64,000 nt of DNA from Halorubrum lacusprofundi ATCC 49239 (GCF_000022205.1 NC_012030.1:248001-312000), one strand, 5' to 3'. Counted from the stretch's first letter, positions 7,548 to 16,617 are shown. A program made the numbers and translations. The notes: generated by a model from the sequence alone, not told the origin.

Positions 7548-8777
7548 ATGAATCAAGACGGTGACGGTGGCAGCGATAATGGCGGCCGGGATATTTTCGC
7601 TACCAATTCGGACATCTTCGAAAATCGAGATCTTCTAAAAGTTGGTTATGTTCCTGGTCTTGACCAAATTGTTGGCCGAGAAGAGCAAATACAGAGTGTA
7701 GGCCAATCGATCGGATCTGCTACTGTTGGCGACTCTCCCGACACACTACTAATCTATGGGAAGACAGGATGCGGCAAGTCTCTCGTGGCTCGTGCAGTTA
7801 CTCGAGAGGCAAAGCAGAGAGCTGCAGAGAACGGCTACAACTTCGAATACTCATATATCGACTGCTCCGAGTATCGAACGGAGACTAAAGCGAGTAGGCA
7901 AATCGCTCGCGAGATCAAGAGGTCGATCGGTGACCCCGATCTTAATATCCCCCGGGCAGGGCTATCGGCTTCGGATTATCGGGATATGGTTTGGGAGATG
8001 ATGTTCGATTACGACATTGACTCGTTTGTCGTGATCCTGGACGAGATCGACATGCTGAAAGATGAAAACCTGATTCGTAGCCTCTCCCGAGCCGAAGAAA
8101 GCGGTAAAACGGATGGATACGTAAGCCTGATTGGAATTAGCAACAAGCTCAATTACCGAGAACAACTCGACCCACGGACTGATTCCAGCTTCCGAGATCA
8201 AGAGATCGTATTCGATCCGTACGATGCGAATCGCCTACGAGATATTCTGTACAGCAGAGAAGAAGCCTTCGTCGACGGAGCTCTCTCGGAGAGCGTCATT
8301 CCGAAGATAGCTGCACTGGCTGGGCGAGATCATGGCGATGCTCGAAAAGCAGTAGATACGCTATATGAGGCTGGACGTTCTGCAGAAGCAAAAAATGCTG
8401 ATCAGGTGAATGAGAGACACGTCGATGAAGCAATAGAGGAGGCAGAAATAAAGCGGATGCAAAAACTGGTTTCTGGTCACCCTACACATGGAAGGTACTT
8501 GCTAAGGTCACTGGCACTTCTGACAAAAAACCACGAGCAGGAGAAGAATCAATTCAAGACCTCCGAAATATATGACTTCTACAAGCAAATCTGCAAGAAG
8601 GAAGGATCTGACCCTCTCTCACTTAATCGTGCCCGAAGACATCTGAAAGAACAGGCTTTCTTGGAATTGACTGAGATAGAACACGCCTCCGAGGGTCGTG
8701 AAGGTGCTTTCTTACTTCATCGACTGATGGCTGAACCCGAAATCATGATCGAGGGCCTCGATAGAGCCAATCACTAA
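7548..8777 (+). CDS. Orc1/Cdc6 replication initiator (orcB)
   Basis: 409 residues and apparently intact. AAA+ ATPase with Walker A GKTGCGKS (residues 71-78), Walker B FVVILDEID, sensor 1 SLIGISNKLNY, sensor-2 helix HGDARKAVDTL and a C-terminal winged-helix domain (FKTSEIYDFYKQICKKE) for ORB binding. Archaeal Orc1/Cdc6 marks origins and loads MCM. The frame is open from 7488, but the first 60 bases lie in the last ORB and the TATA box, so the ATG at 7548 is chosen. It lies directly after ORB array B, its probable cognate, and ends head-on against the gene at 8778 with no gap. Confidence 0.92.
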   Translation: MNQDGDGGSDNGGRDIFATNSDIFENRDLLKVGYVPGLDQIVGREEQIQSVGQSIGSATVGDSPDTLLIYGKTGCGKSLVARAVTREAKQRAAENGYNFEYSYIDCSEYRTETKASRQIAREIKRSIGDPDLNIPRAGLSASDYRDMVWEMMFDYDIDSFVVILDEIDMLKDENLIRSLSRAEESGKTDGYVSLIGISNKLNYREQLDPRTDSSFRDQEIVFDPYDANRLRDILYSREEAFVDGALSESVIPKIAALAGRDHGDARKAVDTLYEAGRSAEAKNADQVNERHVDEAIEEAEIKRMQKLVSGHPTHGRYLLRSLALLTKNHEQEKNQFKTSEIYDFYKQICKKEGSDPLSLNRARRHLKEQAFLELTEIEHASEGREGAFLLHRLMAEPEIMIEGLDRANH

Positions 8778-10013
8778 CTATTCTTCTTGGTCTGGTGGAC
8801 TGTATGCCTCGTTAGTTTCCATGTACTCGCGCCACTCTACTGCCAACTCCCTCGTTAAGTTATCATGGACGGTGGCCAGTACTTTATCGTGAGTTGATTC
8901 TGTCAGCTGGTCTGCTGAGTCGATCCCGACTTGCTCACAGACTTTCTGATGCAGGGTTCGTGAAACATTCTCGTTCAGATCGAACGGGACCAGTGACGTG
9001 GCAGTGGAATTTGCACGTTCGAACACTGCCGTTGCCAAGTTAATCGGAACGTACGACTCTCCCTGTGATAGGATCGTAGTGTCCGGGGCCATCGGGTAGT
9101 CTTGCAGCTCCTCGGCGAACAGGGACGCGTGCTCGACGACCTCCAAGGGAGTCTCCTTATGTTCAATACTTTCGCGGTTAGTGACTTTCTTGCCCCGCTC
9201 TTCGAGCATCCTAATCATCTCTGGAGGTAGGTAACTACCATCCGGGTACTGGCAGACATACCTATCCTCACCGGCCTCAAGGAATCGACAGCGAGTGATC
9301 CCGAAGGGCGTTGTGTAGTCGACCAAGAGTGTGTGTCCCTGCTCAGTTTCTTTTTCGGTCAACTCAATGCCTTCCTCGACAACCAACGTATCGCCCTCAA
9401 ATCCTATTCCTTCAGTGTCGATCTCACGAATCTGCTCCTTTGCATTTGCTTGGAAATTCGCAATCATACGGCCTCCGTTCTGTTCTGATCCTGAGAGCAT
9501 AACATCTACCCACAACGACTCGTATTCGCGATCGGGAAGAATGGCTCTAGCAGCAAGAAACCCAGTGAGCGTATCGAAGACGCTTATTGTATCGCGGAGC
9601 AGGAAGTGAATTAGTGGCAAATCTTCGTATTCATCCTCAAGCTGCCGAAGTCTCTCAAGAATCTCTTTCGCCTCGACGAGTCTGAACATCCACTGGGTAA
9701 TCGACTCCAAATCGCGTATACTGTACCCGAACGAATAGACTGCATGTTGAACCTCGACTGGTAGTTCGTTTGGGTCCTCACCCTTGTAGCTGCACTCTTG
9801 ACGATCTTGGTCGGTTACTCTGAATCTGTACCTGTTGATGGTCTCGCCGTCGACGTATTTTACACTAACTTCTGGGTCACCCTGACTCCACTCCTGGCAC
9901 TTCACTTGGATGTATGTCCTTGCGTCTTCGTCAGCCATCTGCGGCACAACGTAGTTCTCTCCCCAGCCGAAATCGAATACTGGGACCGCGTACCGGTTTT
10001 CACTGGGCTTCAT
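8778..10013 (-). CDS. hypothetical protein, third gene of the par unit
   Basis: 411 residues, acidic, soluble, without a recognisable family. The centre is helical (DLESITQWMFRLVEAKEILERLRQLEDEYEDLP); a C-terminal part has ATVHDNLTRELAVEWREYMETNEAY. It is 155 bp downstream of the parB-like gene on the same strand and may belong to the same transcript. Its place between an initiator gene and parA/parB suggests a plasmid maintenance role, which is inference from position only. Confidence 0.65.
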   Translation of the reverse strand: MKPSENRYAVPVFDFGWGENYVVPQMADEDARTYIQVKCQEWSQGDPEVSVKYVDGETINRYRFRVTDQDRQECSYKGEDPNELPVEVQHAVYSFGYSIRDLESITQWMFRLVEAKEILERLRQLEDEYEDLPLIHFLLRDTISVFDTLTGFLAARAILPDREYESLWVDVMLSGSEQNGGRMIANFQANAKEQIREIDTEGIGFEGDTLVVEEGIELTEKETEQGHTLLVDYTTPFGITRCRFLEAGEDRYVCQYPDGSYLPPEMIRMLEERGKKVTNRESIEHKETPLEVVEHASLFAEELQDYPMAPDTTILSQGESYVPINLATAVFERANSTATSLVPFDLNENVSRTLHQKVCEQVGIDSADQLTESTHDKVLATVHDNLTRELAVEWREYMETNEAYSPPDQEE

Positions 10014-10168
10014 TGTCGGCTCCTTTTGTTTCGGTCATGCTGTTGTTACGTAATGCACCAACATATGGCTTGGTGCGAACGGACAATTCTATCCTATCCA
10101 AACATATGAACAGCAACTTTGGGAGCCTGTTCACAGGGGGTGAGTAACCAGTCTGAGGTGTCTTTGCC

Positions 10169-10699
10169 TTACTCTTCTTCGCTGGTCAATCCCAGTTCTT
10201 CACGCAGAAGATCATCGTCACGGAGGACCGTACGAAAGAGAGCAGTATAGAAATCCCAGTGTTTGTCGATCTCTTCCCCGTGTTCTCTTCTGTACTTGTA
10301 CTCAAGCTCCTTGTATAGTGTGTGAATCTCTTCCTTCACTTCAGGAGGGACGAATACATTGATATTGTCATAGAGATCTGTAATTGCCCCTACCTCCTTG
10401 TCTGGGTTGGGATATTCACGCTCCATAACCCCGCCGACCTCTTGGACGTTATCTTGTTCTTGTGGCTCTGACGAACCATCATCATCACCACCTGGCGGTT
10501 CTGATGTTGTAGACGCTTCTTGCGTTTCTAACGTTTCTGGCGGTTCTGATGATTCCACCTCGGCAGATGTTTCTAGTACCTCCTCGTCTTCAGGGTCTCC
10601 GTCGTCACCAGAGATGCCAAACTGCTCGGCTAATTCTGCAGTTTTATCCATCTCATCACGGAGACCCCCTCCGTCTCCGTCACCGTCTCCATCTCCCAT
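10169..10699 (-). CDS. ParB-like centromere-binding partner of ParA (candidate)
   Basis: 176 residues, starting one base after the parA stop, so translated together. The first two thirds are an acidic, low-complexity tail (GDGDGDGG; SEPPETLETQEASTTSEPP). The last 80 residues look folded: NINVFVPPEVKEEIHTLYKELEYKYRREHG. A small acidic protein directly downstream of parA is the usual place of the site-binding partner. No classical ParB domain is visible, so the role is inferred. The stretch coding ETLETQEA is built from 9-bp units like those upstream of parA. Confidence 0.6.
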   Translation of the reverse strand: MGDGDGDGDGGGLRDEMDKTAELAEQFGISGDDGDPEDEEVLETSAEVESSEPPETLETQEASTTSEPPGGDDDGSSEPQEQDNVQEVGGVMEREYPNPDKEVGAITDLYDNINVFVPPEVKEEIHTLYKELEYKYRREHGEEIDKHWDFYTALFRTVLRDDDLLREELGLTSEEE

Positions 10700-10700
10700 T

Positions 10701-11588
10701 CTAATTCACTCCTGCTTCGGCTCGAATATCTTCGGGTGTCATGTCTCTAGCAGCACTGATGTCGACTCCATACGATGGAGGGTTGGTCCCATCGAGAACC
10801 AGCTGAACCACTTCATCGTAGACTGGCAGTTGATCGTTCCGTAGGGATTCTTCGTAATTGTAGATCGAATTCTGACCCCACTTTGCACGGTCGAACGATG
10901 CTCTGTCATCGATCTTGACGAGTGGGCTGGTATTCTCCTCACACCAGGATATTACTTCTTTGTTCTCCGTTGTTAGCTTGTTCGAGATGTATGTCAGTGG
11001 GTATGCGAGGTAGTTAACCTCGAAGTCGTGCATCATACCGAGGACTTGCAGAGCTTGCCATTGATCTCGCACCGAGAAGATCGTCTCCGATTCGGGTTTC
11101 ATTGGGACTACGACATTCCCACTCACAGTGATCGCATTCTTCGTGTACGCGGAGAGATCCGGTGGGCAGTCGCAGACAATATAGTGGTAATCTTTACTCA
11201 GTTGTTCAAGGGCCTTTCCTAGACGCTTTTCGGAAGCCGAAGCTGTATCTAAAGGCGTCTTGTTACCTTTGAATGTGGTGTTTGCGGGGATGAAATCGAA
11301 TTCTTCGTGATCCGTCAGCACGACGTCGTCGATCTGACTCCACTTCTCAACATCCATTAGTACTTCATCGAGGGAGAGCCTATCGGCGTCCTCGAAGACC
11401 TCACGTTTGCCTACATTCGCAGTCAATGATCCCTGTGGATCGAGATCGATCAACAGAACCTCGAGATTCCGTGCGTTGAGTCCTCCTGAAATCATTAGCG
11501 AATTGAATGTTTTGCCTGTCCCCCCTTTTTGGAATGAAACTGCGATTGTTTCTGGGCTTGTTTCAACCGCGCTCGTTTCTGATGCCAT
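10701..11588 (-). CDS. parA: ParA/Soj-family partition ATPase
   Basis: 295 residues with the deviant Walker A KGGTGKT (residues 21-27), Walker A' (VLLIDLDPQGSLT) and Walker B YHYIVCDCPPDLS, the hallmarks of ParA-type plasmid partition ATPases. ParA coats the nucleoid and, with a site-binding partner, moves plasmid copies apart. The N-terminus before the P-loop is only about 20 residues, so it lacks the DNA-binding extension of type Ia proteins; a separate regulator or the ParB-like protein would have to control the operon. Its upstream region holds four blocks of phased 9-bp repeats. Confidence 0.9.
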   Translation of the reverse strand: MASETSAVETSPETIAVSFQKGGTGKTFNSLMISGGLNARNLEVLLIDLDPQGSLTANVGKREVFEDADRLSLDEVLMDVEKWSQIDDVVLTDHEEFDFIPANTTFKGNKTPLDTASASEKRLGKALEQLSKDYHYIVCDCPPDLSAYTKNAITVSGNVVVPMKPESETIFSVRDQWQALQVLGMMHDFEVNYLAYPLTYISNKLTTENKEVISWCEENTSPLVKIDDRASFDRAKWGQNSIYNYEESLRNDQLPVYDEVVQLVLDGTNPPSYGVDISAARDMTPEDIRAEAGVN

Positions 11589-11637
11589 GTAGGTTAGAGA
11601 TGTTTCTTACGTAATAAGGCTTAGTCAGACGTTAAAC

Positions 11638-12140
11638 GTTCTGAACATTAGAAACGTTAGAAACTGATGAAAATGGGGTGTTGGAAGCGTCAGAAACGTT
11701 AGAAACTGAGGGGTTGGGAATATTAGAAACATTCTGAACGTTGGTCGAGTGGCATCTTGATTAGTGATTGAATCACGCGCACATGGCTGTATGAAGTGCT
11801 AAAATCTATTCCATCAGTCTGGATTGATCAACCCGAAATACGTTGAGCATATTTCTACCGTTGGAAGCATTAGAAATAGTAGAGCTATTAGAAGTAATGA
11901 GAGATTCAAACACGATCTTCAGCCGTTCCATTGTGTATGTTATTGATCCTCATAACATCAGAACTATTGGAGCTGTTGAATACGTTAGAAACAATGGGAA
12001 CGATAGAATCTATAGAAATCACCTAAGACAACCCTGCCCCGATCTGCTCCTTTATCATTGTAAGAACTGTTGGCTATCTCTCCAATGGCTCTACTATAGA
12101 GAACGTTAGAAATATTGGAGATATTTCGAACAATAGAGCT
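11638..12140. repeat. phased 9-bp degenerate repeats, probable partition site
   Basis: Directly upstream of parA, units of the form RTTAGAAAC follow each other head to tail with exact 9-bp phase in four blocks: about 11638-11748 (several runs), 11842-11904 (seven units), 11957-12019 (seven units) and 12105-12140 (four units). Examples are ATTAGAAAC-GTTAGAAAC at 11647 and GTTGGAAGC-ATTAGAAAT at 11860. Purine-rich cores recur on one strand. Iterated short sites beside parA are typical plasmid centromeres and also serve for operon autoregulation. No reading frame accounts for the pattern. Confidence 0.75.
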
Positions 12141-12199
12141 CACACCAATCCGAGAGGTTCAAGATCATGACTCAGTCGGTCACCGGCTATATCTATTAT

Positions 12200-13635
12200 C
12201 GGTACTTCCCGAACGCTGCTTTGTGAACTGTGCTGAGTCACGCTCCATTGGATCAAACGCTGCGTGGTTACTCTGTGAAGAATGGAATAGGTTTCACAGA
12301 TCAACAGAACCGAGCGGAGAGAACTCATGTAGCCGTCAGAGACGAGTGCTGTAGCTCAGTAGACGCTTACCTGAGGCCGCGGGCTGGCTCAGCCCGCGGC
12401 CGCTGCGTACGCTTCCGGCACACCGACGCCGTTCATTTTGATCTCCCAACTCCGCTCAAGTTCCTCCTCTAATGCGTGTCTGATCCAGTCAGAGAAGGTC
12501 TTGAACGTGAACTCTTCGGGTAGGTCGCGCCCGCCCCGCCGTGGGCGGGCGACGACCGCCCACCGAAGCACGAGCCAGAGGTTCTCCAGCAAGAACCCAA
12601 CCAAGACGAACCCAAAGCGGACGATTGAATCCTGAGTCGTCGTTACCACCCGTGCTTGGCGGAATACGCGATAGCTGGTCTCAATCGCTGAGCGTTTCCG
12701 ATAGAGTTGTTCGACCCGCTTCGGCGTGCGATCAGCCAGATCGCACGCCACATACCCTCTAACGACCTCTCCGCTCTTGCCACGATCTCCGGCTTGGTAG
12801 GAGACAGCGACTGCAAGTGGGAATTTCAGTTCCCGCTTGCAGTCTTTGTACATCCGATAGGTCGTCATGTACGAACAATGCGTGTCTAGCTTCTTCTTCA
12901 TGCGTTTACCCTTCTTTTGGACGGGAACGACAGTCGCAGCGATGTCATGTGACCGACGTAGGATACGTTCGTTGTAGAAGCCGCGATCAGCCAACAAAAG
13001 GTCTATATCGAAGGGATAGGCCTCGACGCGGTCGAGGACACGCTCGACCGCGTCAGCCTCACTCTCATCACTCCGCACGTACGTCATAGCCAGCGTCACC
13101 GGCTTCCCGTTTGAAACGAGGTATGCTGAGCAGTAGCGGTGACACGTTGTTGTACCGTCTTTAGCAGCCATCCGACAGAGTTCGCCGCTCTCATCGGCGT
13201 ACGTCCCGTGGTAGGGGTTATCGACGAAATCAATGGAGACTATCCTCGACCGGTCGGGGTCGAGGATCGTCATTGCCATCTCCTTCAGTAGGTCGTTAGC
13301 AATCCGCTCTAGCCACTCTCGGTTGAGAGTATGGAGCCAGTCCATGACAGTATCGTCACAGGGAGCGTTGTCGTTGTCTTTGCAGGTTTCCCAGACAGAA
13401 GTCTGGTTGACTGCTGCAAGGGTAACGACGGCCCAGATCTCGCCGGAATCGAGGGGCGAGCCCTCGATTCCCGGCAGCGGGAGCTGTTCAACGATATCTT
13501 CCGCTAGTTCTTTCACGTCTGTGGCTGAAAGATGCCCGTCTGGCTGAGGAATTGTGAACACATTCACTCAACCAGACATCTTCTTGATGACAGTTACGTT
13601 TCAGCTACAGCTCTCAAACCGGTTGGGAAGTACCG
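12200..13635 (-). mobile_element. second ISH3-family insertion sequence (different subtype)
   Basis: About 1.44 kb bounded by inverted repeats CGGTACTTCCCGAAC (left) and the complement of CGGTACTTCCCAACC (right, ending 13635). It carries one transposase. The flanking bases (ATTAT and AATGT) do not match, so no target duplication is evident. It sits next to the last block of 9-bp repeats and may have cut the repeat field short. The ends and the protein differ clearly from the element at 3613. Confidence 0.75.
12389..13567 (-). CDS. ISH3-family DDE transposase (second subtype)
   Basis: 392 residues from a GTG start. DDE features: SIDFVDNPYHG with the first Asp, LLLADRGFYNERIL with the second, and the signature YRKRSAIETSYRVFRQA with the catalytic Glu. 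A hydrophobic patch and the RPRRGGRD motif near the C-terminus parallel those of the transposase at 3798, showing common family membership despite low overall similarity. It appears complete, with no frameshift. Confidence 0.87.
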   Translation of the reverse strand: MNVFTIPQPDGHLSATDVKELAEDIVEQLPLPGIEGSPLDSGEIWAVVTLAAVNQTSVWETCKDNDNAPCDDTVMDWLHTLNREWLERIANDLLKEMAMTILDPDRSRIVSIDFVDNPYHGTYADESGELCRMAAKDGTTTCHRYCSAYLVSNGKPVTLAMTYVRSDESEADAVERVLDRVEAYPFDIDLLLADRGFYNERILRRSHDIAATVVPVQKKGKRMKKKLDTHCSYMTTYRMYKDCKRELKFPLAVAVSYQAGDRGKSGEVVRGYVACDLADRTPKRVEQLYRKRSAIETSYRVFRQARVVTTTQDSIVRFGFVLVGFLLENLWLVLRWAVVARPRRGGRDLPEEFTFKTFSDWIRHALEEELERSWEIKMNGVGVPEAYAAAAG

Positions 13636-13662
13636 AATGTTCGGAGCAGTGTTCGCCGCCGA

Positions 13663-14271
13663 ATGGAAGAGCTGTTAGATGATCTGAGGTTGCTACAACA
13701 CCGACAGCCCGATTTGTTTGAAGACGCCGTACTGATGTTAGACGGTGTTGAGTGGGCCGATTCCGAGACAGTCTACAGTAATGACGAGACTGCTGATTCC
13801 ATCGCCCCGATAGCCGATGGGGAACCACTCGATCCTCGCACCGATATCGAAGAACATGGGCAATCGGGTGGTTGTTCGTGGAGTTATACTGGTGCAGGTT
13901 CCCAACAGTTAGCCCTCGCGATCCTTGCACACGCGACTGATCCTGGTGTAGCCCGACGTCGGGCACAGGGATTCGCCGCTGTGTATATACAATCGTTAGA
14001 CGACGGATGGAAATTGACAGCTGAGGAAGTCCAGAAATGGGTTCGGATTGTGGAAAACGAAGATAGGGATCTCAACCTGGAAAAATTGGATATGTCCCCT
14101 TACGAGCGAAAGCTCAATCAGGTACACGACATCTTCGAAAGCGAGATCGAGGCGTCTGATCTCACAGAAGACGAAAGAGAAAGGCTGGAATCGGCAGTTA
14201 GTGAGTTTGTTGAGTCACGCTTCCCCGAGGAACCTCTTGGCAGTCAAGACACATCCGATAGCACTGAATAA
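13663..14271 (+). CDS. DUF6166-like haloarchaeal protein
   Basis: 202 residues. The central segment GGCSWSYTGAGSQQLALAILAHATDPGVARR matches the pattern (G-x-W-x-Y-x-G-x-G-P/S-x-Q-L-A-L-A-I-L) that I associate with DUF6166, widespread on haloarchaeal plasmids. The C-terminal 60 residues are helical and acidic. The biochemical role of the family is not known to me. It begins 28 bp after the ISH3 right end, so its promoter may have been changed by that insertion. Confidence 0.6.
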   Translation: MEELLDDLRLLQHRQPDLFEDAVLMLDGVEWADSETVYSNDETADSIAPIADGEPLDPRTDIEEHGQSGGCSWSYTGAGSQQLALAILAHATDPGVARRRAQGFAAVYIQSLDDGWKLTAEEVQKWVRIVENEDRDLNLEKLDMSPYERKLNQVHDIFESEIEASDLTEDERERLESAVSEFVESRFPEEPLGSQDTSDSTE

Positions 14272-14308
14272 TTGACATCCTCCCCGCGCTAAAACGCGAG
14301 GATTCCTC
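14272..14308. mobile_element. end remnant of an IS200/IS605 (TnpB-type) element
   Basis: The sequence GACATCCTCCCCGCG, then CTAAAACGCGAGGATTCC, reproduces the hairpin end that follows tnpB genes in haloarchaeal IS200/IS605-family elements. It directly follows the stop of the DUF6166-like gene. No tnpB or tnpA coding sequence is found nearby, so only the end remains. Confidence 0.5.
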
Positions 14309-14339
14309 CATTTAGTTAATGCTTCTCGCTCGTTGGCTG

Positions 14340-14540
14340 CTGATCTCCGTTCGTCGACTGCCGAACAGCTCCTCCCACTCTATGAGAACCGTTCGGCGAT
14401 CGCTGTTTTCCGGTCGCTTGACGCCGTTTCCCAATCGTTGGTTGACTATTTCCGTTCGTCGACTGTCGAACGGTCTTTCCCATCCTATGAGACCCGTTCG
14501 ATGATCGTCGCTTCCCGGTCACCGGTCGACGTTCCCTGGT
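14340..14540. repeat. imperfect tandem duplication of about 105 bp
   Basis: The sequence from about 14347 (TCCGTTCGTCGACTG...CTATGAGAACCGTTCG) recurs with changes at about 14452. Further GTCACCGGTCGAC-like short repeats follow at 14515-14555. Both strands are open through the repeat, but composition and repetition argue against a normal protein. It lies just outside the TnpB-type end and may be the decayed interior of that element. Confidence 0.5.
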
Positions 14541-14691
14541 CACCGGTCGACTCTTCCCGAACGCCAACTGCCAATCTCCGGTTGCCGACTGCCGAGTTAC
14601 ATTCCCTCGGCGTTCTGGAGGGCCCATATAGGACTTTTCTCCCGATGAGAGGGTTTGAGCCACTTTTCAGGGGCTAATGGTACGTTCAATT

Positions 14692-14710
14692 TGCCCTTCA
14701 GTAGAGGGCA
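14692..14710 (-). terminator. short hairpin downstream of the integrase gene
   Basis: TGCCCT, a seven-base loop and AGGGCA form a six-pair stem 76 bp beyond the integrase stop. Archaeal termination mainly needs T-rich runs and none is strong here, so this may only be a chance hairpin or part of an attachment region. Confidence 0.25.
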
Positions 14711-14785
14711 GAATAACCGAAGCAGACAATATATCAGCATATAGTTTACAGCCAGTCTAAAACGTCGAAATCAGCAATAACAGAG

Positions 14786-16030
14786 TCAGACGTTGCCGAA
14801 TACAGCTTCCAATTCTTCGCCAAAAACCTCTCTCCGGTACTTGCGACGTTCTGATTCGGAGATGTAATTCGAGACAATAATCTCTGCACTCGAGGACCCC
14901 TGATCAGCAGCGACCTCCTCCAACTCCTCAGCCAGTTCGGTCACCGCATTCTTATACATCGTGTACCAGAGTCTCCTTCCCATCTTAGCCGTCGGTGTCT
15001 CACCGTCAACAGTCACATCAACGGCTGTAGCGAGTCTCTTGAACCGATTATTGATCGTCTCCCCGGTTCGATGCCCACTCGACGATTGACTCGAGGGGAA
15101 CAGGTAACCGTTCCATCCAGGACCTTCGAGATCTGCAATGCGGTCTTGAACAGCGTCGACACCGAACATCAGGTTGACGGTGCCCGGTCCATTCTTGCGC
15201 TCCTCGAACTCAATGTAGTCGTCGCTGTAACTACCGTCATCATTCTCAGTATCGAAGACGAACTGGGAGACGTGCAGCGAAGCCACCTCATCAGGCCGTA
15301 GACCCCACGCACCAAGGCCCAGTACCAGCAGCTGGTCAGCGGGGTTATCTGCTTCGTGGAAGATTCGACGCATTCCCTCCCTGTCGACTGTCGGGTTGTC
15401 GGGCTTGCTCCTTTCCCAATCATATTGGTTGGCTACGGGGTTGATGGGGTTGTATCGAGCTCTCCTGAAGTTAGCAAGGTACTCATAGAACTGCCGAATC
15501 TCACTGTAGTACTTGAGTTTTGTCTCGTCATTGGCTAACTCTTGGTTGAATACATCGAAGACAGCGAGACAGCGGTCGATCTCTTCTGGGCGATCGTACT
15601 CATCGTCGAGGTGTCTTTCGAGATCGGAATGACCGTGCAGCGATTCATAGATGCGTGCAAACTGGGCGAGTCGAGATCGACGGCTGCGGATGGTTCTCTC
15701 AGCAAGATTCCCCCTGCTTCTGCGGCCTTCGAGGTACTTCTCGAACACGCTGATCATGCTTTCAGAGCTGATCCCCCAGTCGTATGCGTCACCCTCGTCT
15801 TCGCCCACTCCGACAACGTCGGTGTAAAACTCAGTGAGGGTGAGTTCGTGGTTCTTCCGGAGCGTATCGGCAAGCCCTGAAAAGCCGTTGTCGAGCAGCC
15901 ATTCGTATGGTGGAGATTCTTTCCTGGGTTCGAGACCGTCAGCAACCATCTTCGGGGCGATGGTATCGTTATAAAACGCCACCAATTCGTCGAGTGACTT
16001 GCGGTTCCAACTATACCGATATCCGCTCAT
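14786..16030 (-). CDS. tyrosine recombinase / integrase (XerC/D-like)
   Basis: 414 residues. The N-terminal SAM-like domain (residues about 85-200) is followed by the catalytic domain: LGAWGLRPDEVASLHVSQF carries the first catalytic Arg, AKMGRRLWYTMYKNAV the second conserved block, and IVSNYISES the likely nucleophilic Tyr. These enzymes integrate or excise elements, or resolve plasmid multimers, through a phosphotyrosine intermediate. It stands alone beside restriction-modification debris and a TnpB-type end. No tRNA or att repeat is seen in the window, so the host element is not defined. Confidence 0.85.
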   Translation of the reverse strand: MSGYRYSWNRKSLDELVAFYNDTIAPKMVADGLEPRKESPPYEWLLDNGFSGLADTLRKNHELTLTEFYTDVVGVGEDEGDAYDWGISSESMISVFEKYLEGRRSRGNLAERTIRSRRSRLAQFARIYESLHGHSDLERHLDDEYDRPEEIDRCLAVFDVFNQELANDETKLKYYSEIRQFYEYLANFRRARYNPINPVANQYDWERSKPDNPTVDREGMRRIFHEADNPADQLLVLGLGAWGLRPDEVASLHVSQFVFDTENDDGSYSDDYIEFEERKNGPGTVNLMFGVDAVQDRIADLEGPGWNGYLFPSSQSSSGHRTGETINNRFKRLATAVDVTVDGETPTAKMGRRLWYTMYKNAVTELAEELEEVAADQGSSSAEIIVSNYISESERRKYRREVFGEELEAVFGNV

Positions 16031-16348
16031 AGAAGGCCTCTCGCTGTGATCAAGGGTAATTCTAAGACACTCATATTCTGTACAGAGAGACTATCGTACT
16101 ATAATATAACACTTTTCCCTAATCGCTTGTCTCTCTGGGACAAGCGAACTATGGCAATATCGAGATATAACGGCGCTATACGCATAAACCATAATTCGCT
16201 ATATCAAAGTCGGGAAGCTGAAGACAGCAATAAGTCGGAGGATGGATTTTGACAAACCATCAGGCTCGTAAGGTGTTCCTCACAGGCTATTGCGCTCGAA
16301 TTCAAGAAAACGCCTTCTCAGACGAATTCATACCAGAATGAACACCAT

Positions 16349-16546
16349 TCAATCTCCGCCAAATAGCGACTCTCCCGCATCTGTCATCGTGTAGTCGTCC
16401 CAGTCCTCGTGGTTCGCCGTTGTAGTCTCCAAATCAGCGGATGGTAACTCTCCCTCGAAGTCGTGGAGTCAGGCCACCACCTCTTCGGCATCGATGGTGA
16501 TACGCGTCTCGTCCGTGTCGATGCTGGTGTTGAGTCCATCAGCGTG
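16349..16546 (-). pseudogene. remnant gene with in-frame stop
   Basis: Minus-strand reading gives GLNTSIDTDETRITIDAEEVVA, then a TGA (16469-16471), then LHDFEGELPSADLETTTANHEDWDDYTMTDAGESLFGGD and a stop at 16349. Both halves have haloarchaeal coding character and join well if the TGA replaces a Trp codon. No start is seen upstream. It looks like the 3' end of a decayed gene, product unknown. Confidence 0.4.
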
Positions 16547-16617
16547 GACTTCTTTCGGACAAATGGTTCAGAAAAGTACTACTAAGGGGAGCTATATGGT
16601 CGTAATATTCTGGGACT

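Noticed and set aside
14316-14663. Minus-strand 115-codon ORF with internal repeats
   Set aside because: The protein repeats simply reflect the DNA duplication; its composition (Ser/Arg/Gly/Asn-rich, not acidic) is unlike haloarchaeal proteins.
16046-16252. 68-codon plus-strand ORF upstream of the R-M gene
   Set aside because: AT-rich, non-acidic, without coding bias or neighbours supporting it.
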